A stretch of DNA of 64,000 nucleotides, taken from Pseudogemmobacter bohemicus. Its GTDB lineage: Bacteria; Pseudomonadota; Alphaproteobacteria; Rhodobacterales; Rhodobacteraceae. The notes under the pieces were generated by a model, which saw nothing but the letters and a program-made list of their open reading frames with translations, searched no databases and was not told the DNA's origin. Shown piece after piece: positions 46,121 to 54,180 of the stretch. The stretch covers positions 130,497 through 194,496 of the forward strand of contig NZ_QNHG01000003.1 of assembly GCF_003290025.1 (NCBI RefSeq), in the 5' to 3' direction. Made by a program: the position numbers and the translations under genes. Positions within the stretch are counted from its first letter, which is position 1. Each line of letters starts with the position of its first letter.

Positions 46121-47143
46121 TCAGTTTGCCAGCACGCCGGCCAGCTGGCGACGGACCACCTGACGGGCGGCGATCACCGGCGCGGCATTGAGTTCGGGGA
46201 ACAGCACGAGGATCTCATCGCGCGCCGTCCGCTCCAGCCCTTTCAAAGAATGATCCCCGGGATGGAAGCTTTCGCTCGGGCTGCCTTCGGCCAGAACGAT
46301 TTCATGGCCCTCGAACAGGAAATGCACATAGGTCACATCGTCATCCGCAGTGGATTGGCGGATCGTGTCGCCATTCACCAGCGAGATTGCCGGCACCAGT
46401 ACTTCGGATTCGGCGAACCAGAGTTCGGCTTTCCAGCCCGAAACCAGCATCCGGTGCTGCGGCGAGACCATCAGCCGGCGCTCTGGCAGGCCCTTGCCCA
46501 GCGAGCCAGGCTCAAAGATGACCGGGCGCAGGTTTTCATCGACGATCTGGTCCTCCATCGGGACGCGGCGCGACCCGGCCCAGATGACCGGCAAAGCCTC
46601 GCCCTCGATATTGCATACGAGGTCGCCGGGGCGCAGATCTTCAACCGGGCGCTGCCCGTCGGGGGTGGTAATCAGCGTGCCGGCGACAAAGCAGACCAGC
46701 AGCGAGATATCGTCAACAAGGCCGCCCAGCGAGTTGTCGGGGCCCAGTTCGGTGAAGCGGATCGTGTAATCGCCGATGGCAGGGAAGTCGATGGGGAAGG
46801 TATAGGTCTGCCAGGTCGTGGTCACCGGGTGAATGTCGCGGGAGAAGAGGGCATTGCCTGAATTATCTAGGATCTCGACGCGGTAGCCTTCGCTGGTGCT
46901 GCCGGCGACCCCGCTGCGCAGCGCGCCGCGAAAGCTCAGCGGGAATTCACCGACACGGTCGATATGGAAGGTCTGCTCCATGACCGTGGTATAGCCGGTC
47001 CGACCATCAAGCTCGGCGAGGTGGTTGTTCGAGCCGTTCCCCAGATAGGCGTTCTCGGTGTAGCTGGTTTCAAGGTCGGTGCCGCTCCAGCCGCTGCTGC
47101 CCTGGTCGAAGCCTCCATTAACAATGACATTGGTTACCGGCAC
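46121..47143 (-). CDS. Hint-domain protein with carbohydrate-binding-like N-terminus
   Basis: A 340-residue protein. Residues about 1-145 form a beta-rich, Asn/Gly/Thr-rich domain (NVIVNGGFDQGSSGWSG, like DUF642 or CBM-like jelly rolls). Residues about 149 to the end match the Hint_2 (hedgehog/intein) domain, starting at CFVAGTLITTPDGQRPVEDL with Cys149 in the splice-nucleophile position. The YVHFLFEGHEIVLAEGSPSE block is also typical. No signal peptide is seen. Such Rhodobacterales proteins are often type I secreted. Whether autoproteolysis occurs is unknown. Confidence 0.85.
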   Translation of the reverse strand: MPVTNVIVNGGFDQGSSGWSGTDLETSYTENAYLGNGSNNHLAELDGRTGYTTVMEQTFHIDRVGEFPLSFRGALRSGVAGSTSEGYRVEILDNSGNALFSRDIHPVTTTWQTYTFPIDFPAIGDYTIRFTELGPDNSLGGLVDDISLLVCFVAGTLITTPDGQRPVEDLRPGDLVCNIEGEALPVIWAGSRRVPMEDQIVDENLRPVIFEPGSLGKGLPERRLMVSPQHRMLVSGWKAELWFAESEVLVPAISLVNGDTIRQSTADDDVTYVHFLFEGHEIVLAEGSPSESFHPGDHSLKGLERTARDEILVLFPELNAAPVIAARQVVRRQLAGVLAN

Positions 47144-47288
47144 AACAGGACCCTTCCGATGCTTACCTGCCGAAATTGCCTAAGAACTGCGGTAACAATA
47201 TGGATGAGTTGTGACGAAACCGTGCCGGCGGTCCAGAGGCTGCCGAAAGGGGGTCAGGGGGCTGACCGGATCCGGGCCTGGAGCGGGG

Positions 47289-48248
47289 TCAGGCCGCGAG
47301 ACCTCTGGACCCCATGTCGAGGAATTTCTGCCGGCGGTCTTTGCGCAGAGCGGCGGGTTTCTTCTCGGTCAGCTCGGCCAGCATGGCGGCAATCGCCTTG
47401 CCCACCGCATCGACCGCCTCGCCAGGCGCGCGCTGCGCCCCGCCGACCGGCTCTTTGATGATGCGGTCGACAATGCCGAGTTTCTGCAAATCCTGCGCGG
47501 TCAGGCGCAGCGCCTCGGCAGCCTCGCGCATCTTCTCGGCATCCTTCCACAGGATCGAAGCGCAGCCCTCGGGCGAGATCACCGAATAGACCGAATGCTC
47601 AAGCATCGCGACGCGATTCGCGGTGGCGAAAGCCACAGCGCCACCCGAGCCACCCTCGCCGATGATCACCGAGATCAGCGGCACGCCCAGCGAAAGACAT
47701 TTCTCGGTCGAACGGGCAATGGCTTCGGACTGGCCACGTTCTTCCGCGCCCTTGCCCGGATAAGCGCCGGGCGTGTCGACCAGGGTGACCACCGGCAGGC
47801 TGAAGCGGTCGGCCAGATCCATCAGGCGGATCGCCTTGCGGTAGCCCTCGGGGCGGGCCATGCCGAAATTATGCTCGATCCGGGTTTTGGTATCATGGCC
47901 CTTTTCATGGCCGATCACCACCACCGGACGGTCGTTGAACCGCGCGATGCCGCCCATGACCGCATGGTCATCGGCAAAGGCGCGGTCGCCGGCCAGCGGC
48001 GTGTATTCGGTGAAAAGCGCGTCGATATAGCTCTTGCAATGCGGCCGGTCCGGGTGCCGCGCGACCTGACATTTCTGCCAGGCGCTGAGATTCTTGTAGA
48101 GGTCGCGCAGCGCGGTTTCGGCCTTGCGGTCAAGCGCCTCGGCCTCGCGAGTGACATCCATCGCGGAATCCTTGCGGGCAAGCGCCCGCAATTCCTCGGC
48201 TTTGCCTTCGATCTCGGCCAGGGGCTTTTCGAAATCGAGATAGATCAT
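47289..48248 (-). CDS. accA: Acetyl-CoA carboxylase carboxyltransferase subunit alpha
   Basis: A 319-residue cytoplasmic enzyme that, with AccD, moves the carboxyl group from biotin to acetyl-CoA to give malonyl-CoA. Family blocks are [14 protein letters not shown] at the N-terminus, GHEKGHDTK, the [19 protein letters not shown] and [13 protein letters not shown] stretches, and [13 protein letters not shown] 10-bp inverted repeat (GGTCCAGAGG / CCTCTGGACC, 47230-47311) spans its 3' end and may be part of its terminator. The gene is co-directional with mcl1, 400 bases downstream of it. Confidence 0.96.
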   Translation of the reverse strand: MIYLDFEKPLAEIEGKAEELRALARKDSAMDVTREAEALDRKAETALRDLYKNLSAWQKCQVARHPDRPHCKSYIDALFTEYTPLAGDRAFADDHAVMGGIARFNDRPVVVIGHEKGHDTKTRIEHNFGMARPEGYRKAIRLMDLADRFSLPVVTLVDTPGAYPGKGAEERGQSEAIARSTEKCLSLGVPLISVIIGEGGSGGAVAFATANRVAMLEHSVYSVISPEGCASILWKDAEKMREAAEALRLTAQDLQKLGIVDRIIKEPVGGAQRAPGEAVDAVGKAIAAMLAELTEKKPAALRKDRRQKFLDMGSRGLAA

Positions 48249-48330
48249 GCGCAGGACCCTTGTTTTGATCGACTCCTATATGGAGGGGTCAGGCGCAAAG
48301 TGCAACTGAGGCTACGACGTGTCGGCGCTG

Positions 48331-48440
48331 AAGAGGGGGCCAGCCCCCTCGGCCCTGGCGGGCCTCACCCCCGGGATATTTAGAGACAGATGAATTCAGC
48401 GAGGACAGTGCCGATTTCATCTGTCTCTAAATATCCCCGC
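48331..48440. repeat. Dispersed intergenic element, copy 3, with an inverted partner
   Basis: Copy 3 (48331-48394) has GAGGGGGC / GCCCCCTC, a GGCC / GGGCC hairpin and CCCCCGGGATATTT, then AGAGACAGATGAA. An inverted partial copy begins at 48416. The last 22 bases of the first (48373-48394) and the first 22 of the second (48416-48437) are perfect inverted repeats with a 21-base loop, so the two together would form a long hairpin downstream of the candidate RNA and upstream of accA. Confidence 0.75.
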
Positions 48441-48455
48441 CGGAGGCTTCCGAAA

Positions 48456-48602
48456 TCAAACAGAGGCGGGGCATTTTAAATGGCAACACCCCGCAGCTTT
48501 CGCCACGGGGTGCGCTTCCTCCCGATTGCCGCGCAGGGCCTCCTCTCCCTGTGGTCGCGGCGCGGGTGTTCTTTCAGCTTCGCCTCAAAGACGGGCCAGG
48601 TT
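48456..48602 (-). ncRNA. Candidate structured RNA or leader between mcl1 and accA
   Basis: On the minus strand this forms GCCGCG-ACC-ACAGGG / CCCTG-CGCGGC (purine loop AGAGGAGG), then CACCCCG-TGGC-GAAA-GCTG-CGGGGTG, an 11-bp stem with a GAAA tetraloop. The stem pairs well only if read as minus-strand RNA (G-U pairs); on the plus strand two positions become A-C mismatches. A tiny frame GTG 48506 to TGA 48456 (16 codons, about VAKAAGCCHLKCPASV) lies within, with GGAGG 11 bases upstream and its start inside the tetraloop stem. I do not recognise the RNA. It could also be the accA 5' leader. Confidence 0.4.
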
Positions 48603-48608
48603 GTACGG

Positions 48609-48638
48609 ATGTTGCACATTGTAAAAGCAGTGTGTCAA
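48609..48638 (-). promoter_or_regulatory. Candidate sigma-70 promoter for the mcl1-accA gap
   Basis: Read on the minus strand, a perfect TTGACA (48638-48633) is followed after 18 bases by CAACAT (48614-48609). It lies 11 bases past the mcl1 stop and points into the candidate structured RNA and then accA. The -10 box is weak (three of six). Confidence 0.45.
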
Positions 48639-48648
48639 CGGATTCTCT

Positions 48649-49608
48649 TCACTTTCCGGCAATGATCTCAGCCTGGCGGACGATCACCTCGGCCTGGCGC
48701 ATCGAGGCGATGTCGATCAGGCGGCCCTTCCAGGTGGCGGCGCCCTGGCCGGCGGCTTTGGCGGCCTCCATCGCCGCGAGGATCTCACGGGCCTCGGTCA
48801 CAGCCGTTTCCGACGGCGTGAAGACCTCATTGGCCAGAGCCACCTGTTTCGGATGGATCGCCCATTTCCCGACCATCCCCAGCGTGGCCGAGCGCAGCGC
48901 CTGGGCGCGGAAGCCCTCATCGTCCGAGAAGTCGCCGAAGGGGCCATCGACCGGCAGCACGCCATGGGTGCGGCAGGCGGCCACAATCGCCGCCTGGGCC
49001 CAGTGCCAGGGATCGGACCAGTATTTCTGGCCCTCGCGATGCATATAATAGTTGTCCTGGGTGCCGCCGATGCCGGTGGTCGCCATCCCCATCGAGGCCG
49101 CGAAATCGGCGGCGCCGAGGCTCATCGCCTGCAGGCGCGGCGAGGAGGCCGCGATTTCCCCGACATGGGCGATGCCGGCGGCGGTCTCGATGATGACCTC
49201 GAAGCTGATCGGTCTCGGGCGGCCCTTCGCGCGCTCAATGGCCGTTACCAGGGCATCCACCGCATAGACATCGGCCGCGCAACCGACTTTCGGGATCATG
49301 ATCTGGTCGAGCCGGTTGCCGGCCTGTTCCAGCAGCTCGACCACATCGCGATACCAGTAAGGCGTATCCAGCCCGTTGATCCGCACGGAAAGCGTCTTCT
49401 TGCCCCAGTCGATCGTGTTCACTGCCTGAATGATAGTCTGCCGCGCCTGGTCCTTGTCCTGGGGCGCCACTGAATCTTCCAGATCGAGGTTGATCACATC
49501 CGCCGCGCTGGCCGCCATTTTCTCGAACAAAGCGGGGCGCGAGCCGGGGCCGAAGAGCTGGCAGCGATTGGGGCGGGCAGGGGGGCTGGGCTGGAGGCGA
49601 AAGCTCAT
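48649..49608 (-). CDS. mcl1: L-malyl-CoA / beta-methylmalyl-CoA lyase
   Basis: A 319-residue HpcH/CitE-fold lyase. It cleaves L-malyl-CoA to acetyl-CoA and glyoxylate, and erythro-beta-methylmalyl-CoA to propionyl-CoA and glyoxylate, in the ethylmalonyl-CoA pathway of acetate assimilation. The N-terminal half (SRPALFEKMAASAADVINLD) and the blocks IIETAAGIAHVGEIA, MSLGAADFAASMG and KWAIHPKQVALANEVF closely follow Rhodobacter Mcl1. Metal-binding Glu and Asp are present. It is divergent from the epimerase operon. Confidence 0.95.
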   Translation of the reverse strand: MSFRLQPSPPARPNRCQLFGPGSRPALFEKMAASAADVINLDLEDSVAPQDKDQARQTIIQAVNTIDWGKKTLSVRINGLDTPYWYRDVVELLEQAGNRLDQIMIPKVGCAADVYAVDALVTAIERAKGRPRPISFEVIIETAAGIAHVGEIAASSPRLQAMSLGAADFAASMGMATTGIGGTQDNYYMHREGQKYWSDPWHWAQAAIVAACRTHGVLPVDGPFGDFSDDEGFRAQALRSATLGMVGKWAIHPKQVALANEVFTPSETAVTEAREILAAMEAAKAAGQGAATWKGRLIDIASMRQAEVIVRQAEIIAGK

Positions 49609-49670
49609 GGGCGCATCCTTTTGGCAATCATATTTCGATATGGTTGCTGATTTGGTTAGATTGTTGCTTT

Positions 49671-49698
49671 TGTGCTTGCAAGGTAAATTTGCACATGC
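49671..49698. promoter_or_regulatory. TTTGCA-type dyad in the mcl1 / epimerase gap
   Basis: CTTGCAAG (49675-49682) and TTTGCACA (49688-49695) are separated by 5 bases. They also form a TGTGC / GCACA dyad (49671-49675 with 49691-49695). The pattern is reminiscent of TTTGCAAA operators bound by the RamB/PccR (ScfR) family of acetate/propionate regulators. The mcl1 promoter is expected nearby. This is an inference. Confidence 0.35.
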
Positions 49699-49785
49699 AG
49701 AAAGGAGATGCCGCAGGGCAGCGGCGTTTTCGCTTGCCCCCGGCGCAAGGGCGCGGGAAATCCTGATCGCGATGAGGAGGCCGCC

Positions 49786-50748
49786 ATGATCACCGTCACC
49801 ACCGAGACTTTCCGCCTGGCCGAGGTTTTCACCATCAGCCGGGGCTCGAAAACCGAGGCGCGGGTGGTTGCCGTGCGGATCAGCCGGGGGGGCGCGACGG
49901 GCATCGGCGAATGCGTGCCCTATGCGCGCTATGGCGAGAGCCTTGAATCGGTGATGGCGCAGATTGCTGCACTGCCGCAGGGGATTGGCCGGGCGGCGTT
50001 GCAGCAGGCGCTGCCGCCGGGCGCGGCCCGCAATGCTGTCGATTGCGCCCTTTGGGATCTGGAAGCCAAGGCCTCGGGCCGCCGGGTCTGGGATCTGGCG
50101 GGGCTACCGGCGCCCGGGCCGGTCACCACCGCCTTCACCCTGTCGCTGGCGGAGCCGGCGGCGATGGAGGCGGCGGCGCGGGCGCAAGCAGACCGGCCGG
50201 TGCTGAAAATCAAACTCGGCACGCCCGATGACATGCCCCGGCTGGAGGCCGTCAGGCGCGGCGCGCCGAAAGCAAAGCTGATCATCGACGCCAATGAGGG
50301 CTGGAGCGCCGATATCTACCAGGACCTCGCGCCGCGCCTTGTGGAAATGGGCGTGGTGCTGGTCGAGCAGCCGCTGCCGGCGGGCCAGGATGAGGTGCTG
50401 GCCGATATGGCCCGCCCGCTGCCGGTCTGCGCCGATGAAAGCTGCCATGACCGCCACAGCCTGCCCTTGCTGCAACCCCGCTATGACGTGATCAATATCA
50501 AGCTCGACAAGACCGGCGGGCTGACCGAGGCGCTTGCCCTGCGCGAAGAGGCTGCAAAACAGGGCTTTGGCGTGATGGTCGGCTGCATGGTTGGCTCGTC
50601 GCTTGCGATGGCGCCGGCGGTGCTGCTGGCGCAAGGCGCCGCGCATGTTGATCTTGACGGGCCGCTTTTGCTGGCAGAAGACCGGCCTCACCCGCTGCAT
50701 TACACCCTCTCGCAGCTTCATCCGCCCGAACGCCAACTCTGGGGATAG
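49786..50748 (+). CDS. Enolase-superfamily epimerase (dipeptide epimerase / DgcA-like)
   Basis: A 320-residue muconate-lactonizing-type enolase-superfamily enzyme. The catalytic lysine motif is LKIKLG, metal ligands are in IDANEGW, the VEQPLP and CADESCHD blocks, and the second lysine is in NIKLDKTGG. The terminal DLDGPLLLAED is typical of L-Ala-D/L-Glu epimerases and of the N-acetyl-D-glutamate racemase DgcA. The neighbour (4 bases downstream) is an aminotransferase. A DgcN partner is not seen, so the substrate is left open. AGGAGG lies 5 bases before the ATG. Confidence 0.85.
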   Translation: MITVTTETFRLAEVFTISRGSKTEARVVAVRISRGGATGIGECVPYARYGESLESVMAQIAALPQGIGRAALQQALPPGAARNAVDCALWDLEAKASGRRVWDLAGLPAPGPVTTAFTLSLAEPAAMEAAARAQADRPVLKIKLGTPDDMPRLEAVRRGAPKAKLIIDANEGWSADIYQDLAPRLVEMGVVLVEQPLPAGQDEVLADMARPLPVCADESCHDRHSLPLLQPRYDVINIKLDKTGGLTEALALREEAAKQGFGVMVGCMVGSSLAMAPAVLLAQGAAHVDLDGPLLLAEDRPHPLHYTLSQLHPPERQLWG

Positions 50749-50752
50749 TCCT

Positions 50753-51610
50753 ATGACCCGCACCGTCTATGTGAATGGCCAATACCTGCCCGAAACCGAG
50801 GCCACGGTTTCCATCTTTGACCGCGGCTTCCTGATGGCGGACGGGGTCTATGAGGTGACCTCGGTGCTGGGCGGCAAGCTGATTGACTTCGCGGGCCATA
50901 TCGCGCGGCTGCAACGCTCGCTCGATGAGCTGGAGATGGACAATCCGCTCAGCGCTGAGGACTGGCTGGCCGTGCATCGCGAGCTGGTTCTGGTGAACAA
51001 TATCGCCGAGGGGATGGTTTACCTGCAGGTGACGCGCGGCAACCCGGGCGACCGTGATTTCGCCTGGGGCCCGGGTGTCACGCCGACCGTCGTACTCTTC
51101 ACCCAGTCGAAACCGGGGCTTGCCGCCAATCCGCAGGCGGAAACCGGGCTGAAGGTGATCTCGATCCCCGACATCCGCTGGGGGCGGCGCGATATCAAGA
51201 CGGTGCAGCTTTTGTACCCGTCAATGGGCAAGATGATGGCGAAGAAGGCCGGTGTCGATGACGCCTGGTTCACCGAGGACGGCCATGTGACCGAGGGCAC
51301 CTCGAACAACGCCTATATCGTCAAAGGCAACCGGATCATCACCCGGCCGCTGTCTTCCGACATCCTGCATGGGATCACCCGCGCGGCGGTGCTGCGTTTC
51401 GCCAAAGAGGCGCAATTCGAGATCGAAGAGCGGCTTTTTACCGTCGAAGAGGCCAAAGCGGCGGATGAGGCGTTCATCACCTCGGCCTCGGCCTTTGTGA
51501 TGCCGGTGGTCGAGCTGGACGGTGCCGCAATCGGCTCCGGCAAGCCGGGCAAGGTTGCAGCCCGGATGCGCGAGATCTACCTCGATGAGATGAACAAGGC
51601 CGCGATCTGA
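50753..51610 (+). CDS. Class IV aminotransferase (D-amino-acid transaminase-like)
   Basis: A 285-residue PLP-dependent enzyme. The PLP lysine is in WGRRDIKTVQLLYPS. Other blocks are VSIFDRGFLMADGVYE and the EGTSNNAYIV phosphate-binding stretch. It resembles D-alanine transaminase. It starts 4 bases after the epimerase stop, so the two likely handle a D- or L-amino acid together. I chose the ATG at 50753. Confidence 0.85.
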   Translation: MTRTVYVNGQYLPETEATVSIFDRGFLMADGVYEVTSVLGGKLIDFAGHIARLQRSLDELEMDNPLSAEDWLAVHRELVLVNNIAEGMVYLQVTRGNPGDRDFAWGPGVTPTVVLFTQSKPGLAANPQAETGLKVISIPDIRWGRRDIKTVQLLYPSMGKMMAKKAGVDDAWFTEDGHVTEGTSNNAYIVKGNRIITRPLSSDILHGITRAAVLRFAKEAQFEIEERLFTVEEAKAADEAFITSASAFVMPVVELDGAAIGSGKPGKVAARMREIYLDEMNKAAI

Positions 51611-51625
51611 TCCGGCGGAGATGAA

Positions 51626-51656
51626 AAAGGGCCGCCCCGGGATGGGGCGGCCCTTT
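51626..51656. terminator. Bidirectional terminator
   Basis: A perfect 13-bp stem (AAAGGGCCGCCCC / GGGGCGGCCCTTT) with a 5-base loop, between the aminotransferase and the convergent RTX gene. Confidence 0.9.
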
Positions 51657-51702
51657 CGCCTGACGGATCGTTCCGGAGGTCGGATCCTTTGGAGTCGGGC
51701 TG

Positions 51703-52707
51703 TCAGTTCACCGAGATCAGCGGCTCCCCGGTCGTTGCCATCGCCGGGGCCGGATCCGGAACCGGCGCTTCGTGGCGCGTTACCATGAAATCATCACTGT
51801 TCACATCGCCGGGCGCGATGTTTTCCAGCAGCACCTCGTCGAACCCGTTCACGGTCACGATGGTTCCGGTGCCCGACTCGCTGGCCCGCAGCGTGACTTC
51901 CGGCAGTTCCGGCCCTTCCAGCACATGGATATGCAACCTGTCATCGGTCGGGTTGTAATCGGTGACGGTCATCAGATCGGTGCTGACGCCACGATGGTCG
52001 AGCTCGAAAATATCCTCTCCGGCGCCGCCGGTCAGCGTGTCGCCGCCATCTGCGGTCAGCCGGTCATTGCCATCGCCGCCGAACAGCGTGTCATTGCCGG
52101 CATAGCGGATATCGGTGTCGACCGAGCGCAGATAATCATTGCCGACGCCGCCATACATGACGTCCTCGCCGCCCCAGGAGCGCAGCGCATCATTGCCGGC
52201 ATCGCCATAAAGCGTGTCATTGCCGACACCGCTATGGATGATGTCGCGACCGGCACCGCCACGAACCAGCAATTCACCGCGCCCGCCCGAGCCGTCGAAC
52301 ACGTCATTGCCATCGCCGAGGAAAACCTCGTCATCGCCGTCATTGCCAAAGTGACTGACGGTATCATTGCCATCGCCGCCGAAGATCCTGTCGTCATCGA
52401 GGCCACCGGCAATCCAGTCATTGCCATCGCCACCCATGATCAGATCTTCGCCGTTACCGCCCTGGATCGTATCATTGCCGGCGCCGCCGTCGATCGTGTC
52501 ATAACCGCTGAGGCCGCTGATGGAATCATCTCCTTCATTGCCCAGGATCTGTTCGCGCCCGTCGGTTCCGGTCAATGTGTCGTCGCCGTCAGTGCCATTG
52601 ATGGTCTGGTTCGAGGGCTGTTCGGTGTTGTCGTCATCGTCATCATCGTTATTCGCGACGATCAGCCCGCCAATCAAAAGTACGGGAAGAAGAAACAGCA
52701 ATTCCAT
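51703..52707 (-). CDS. RTX calcium-binding repeat protein with N-terminal membrane segment
   Basis: A 334-residue protein. The N-terminus MELLFLLPVLLIGGLIVANN is one hydrophobic segment followed by a run of Asp. Residues about 40-240 contain at least eight RTX-type nonapeptides (GGxGNDxLx), e.g. GGAGNDTI, GGDGNDWI, GGDGNDTV and GGAGEDIF, which bind calcium. A C-terminal domain of about 80 residues (DYNPTDDRLHI...) follows. RTX proteins are usually type I secreted without a signal peptide. The hydrophobic N-terminus is unusual and might be an anchor. I chose the ATG at 52707. Its ribosome site is weak. Confidence 0.85.
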   Translation of the reverse strand: MELLFLLPVLLIGGLIVANNDDDDDDNTEQPSNQTINGTDGDDTLTGTDGREQILGNEGDDSISGLSGYDTIDGGAGNDTIQGGNGEDLIMGGDGNDWIAGGLDDDRIFGGDGNDTVSHFGNDGDDEVFLGDGNDVFDGSGGRGELLVRGGAGRDIIHSGVGNDTLYGDAGNDALRSWGGEDVMYGGVGNDYLRSVDTDIRYAGNDTLFGGDGNDRLTADGGDTLTGGAGEDIFELDHRGVSTDLMTVTDYNPTDDRLHIHVLEGPELPEVTLRASESGTGTIVTVNGFDEVLLENIAPGDVNSDDFMVTRHEAPVPDPAPAMATTGEPLISVN

Positions 52708-52867
52708 GGCAACAGCCCCACTGCCCAAAGGATGACTTAATCCCTGAAGCGATGCTGTCTGCGCGAACCTGAGTCAAGCATATCAGCTAACGGTTGATTA
52801 ACTGTTCCCAAACAGGAAACAGAATGTGGAACGGTCGGGGATTGTTCTGCCGCGATGCTGGCCTGGA

Positions 52868-53224
52868 TCAGCTTTTATCGGGAACATTCTGCGCGAAGGC
52901 CTCGCGGAAAGCGGCCTGTTTCTCCGGCCCGGCCGCGCGTTGATTCGCGGCGACCCAGTCGGCATAGGGCATCCCGTAAACCACTTGGCGCGCTGCATCT
53001 TTTGTCAGGGTGATGCCTTTTTCGGCTGCGGCCTCCTGATACCAGCGGCTCAGGCAGTTGCGGCAAAAACCGGCAAGGGTCATCAGGTCGATATTCTGCA
53101 CATCGGGCCTGGCCTCCTGCAGATGATGCATCAGCGCACGGAAGGTGGCGGCCTCCAGCTCGATCCGGGTCTGATCGTCGATTGTCGCCTGTTCGGATAC
53201 GGGGCGGGATGCGGGGTCAGACAT
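52868..53224 (-). CDS. DUF1244 protein
   Basis: A 118-residue protein of the DUF1244 family, with the signature LMTLAGFCRNCLSRWYQEAA and VVYGMPYADW. It lies on the minus strand immediately after an N-formylglutamate amidohydrolase gene, a common pairing. The two overlap by 8 bases (ATGTCTGA). The role is unknown. Confidence 0.85.
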   Translation of the reverse strand: MSDPASRPVSEQATIDDQTRIELEAATFRALMHHLQEARPDVQNIDLMTLAGFCRNCLSRWYQEAAAEKGITLTKDAARQVVYGMPYADWVAANQRAAGPEKQAAFREAFAQNVPDKS

Positions 53225-53990
53225 GGCTTGCCTCCTTCAGGGCGCGGGTCAGAACGGGCGCGAGCCGCTGCGCCCAGGCCTCTTGCTGTGCAGGTGTTTC
53301 GATCAGGTCGTTGCGCAACTCGATCAGGGTATTGTGGCGGCCCTGTTCAAGGGCGTGGCGGTCGATGGAATCGCCGGGGAGATGGCCGGAATAGGGCTCG
53401 TTATCGCCGATGCAGAGATCGGCCTCACGGGCCAGCTCTGCCAGCAGCGCGCGGGAAAGCCGGCTGTCGAGATGGGAATGCAGTACGCCGACATGCCAGG
53501 GCCGGGGCGGGCGACCCCGCAGACAGGGGGTGAAGGAATGGATCGCGAGGATGGCGCGCGGCCCGGAAAGCGCCCCGGACCCGGAAGGGGAGGGCGTCGC
53601 CGCAAGCTGCTCCAGCGCGGCATGATAGGGGCGGTAAAGGCGGTCGAGCCGCTCGGCGATCCCTTCGGCGCCGATGCGGCGATTGGCCGGGATGACCGAG
53701 CCGTCATAAAGCCGCATCACCAGGGTGGGATCATCCTCGCCCCGGTTAGGGTCGATCACGAGGCGCGAGAAATCCGAGGAAATCACCGCGCTGTCCAGCG
53801 CCACGCCCAAAGCGCGCGACAGGCCAAGCGCGCCGGGATCATAAGCGATATGGCGCTCCATATCGGTGTCGGGAAGGCCGAGACTGCCGCCCGCAACCCA
53901 GTCGGGCACCCGGTTGGTCGCATGGTCGCAGGTCACCAGCCAGGGGCCTCTGCGGTCCTCGCCCTCGATCCGGAACGCCTCATGTTGCAT
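53217..53990 (-). CDS. N-formylglutamate amidohydrolase-like protein
   Basis: A 257-residue enzyme of the N-formylglutamate amidohydrolase family, which frees glutamate and formate or acts on similar amides. Metal-type blocks are LVTCDHATNRVP, the DFSRLVIDPNR stretch, LAIHSFTPCLRG and GVLHSHLD. I chose the ATG at 53990, because earlier codons are Arg/Gly-rich. No hut genes are adjacent, so a histidine-catabolism role is not shown. It overlaps the DUF1244 gene by 8 bases. Confidence 0.82.
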   Translation of the reverse strand: MQHEAFRIEGEDRRGPWLVTCDHATNRVPDWVAGGSLGLPDTDMERHIAYDPGALGLSRALGVALDSAVISSDFSRLVIDPNRGEDDPTLVMRLYDGSVIPANRRIGAEGIAERLDRLYRPYHAALEQLAATPSPSGSGALSGPRAILAIHSFTPCLRGRPPRPWHVGVLHSHLDSRLSRALLAELAREADLCIGDNEPYSGHLPGDSIDRHALEQGRHNTLIELRNDLIETPAQQEAWAQRLAPVLTRALKEASHV

Positions 53991-54103
53991 TTCGCTGCCG
54001 GCCCCGCCTGTTGCCCTGCCTGATATTTCATCGGGGTATCCTATCCGCGCGCGCCGGTCGAGCGGGATGGCCCTGAAACGCAGCACCGTCACAAATCGTT
54101 CTG

Positions 54104-54132
54104 TTGCGGGCGCTAACAGTTTAAGCCATAAC
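54104..54132 (+). promoter_or_regulatory. Candidate promoter for pyk
   Basis: TTGCGG (54104-54109), 17 bases, CATAAC (54127-54132). The -10 matches four of six. Transcription would begin about 40 bases before the pyk start. Confidence 0.4.
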
Positions 54133-54180
54133 GCGGTTGGCCCACATCGTAACGCGAAATTCGAGACAGGAGGATGGCAT

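Noticed and set aside
48480-48600. The structured RNA as SRP RNA, RNase P RNA, tmRNA or 6S RNA.
   Set aside because: The conserved cores (for example GGAAGGAAGCAGCC or GAGGAAAGTCCGG) and the 6S bubble are absent.
51772-52740. A 322-residue open frame on the plus strand opposite the RTX gene.
   Set aside because: It mirrors the RTX repeats, has Ile/Ala/Val-rich low-complexity sequence, and no ribosome site or homology.
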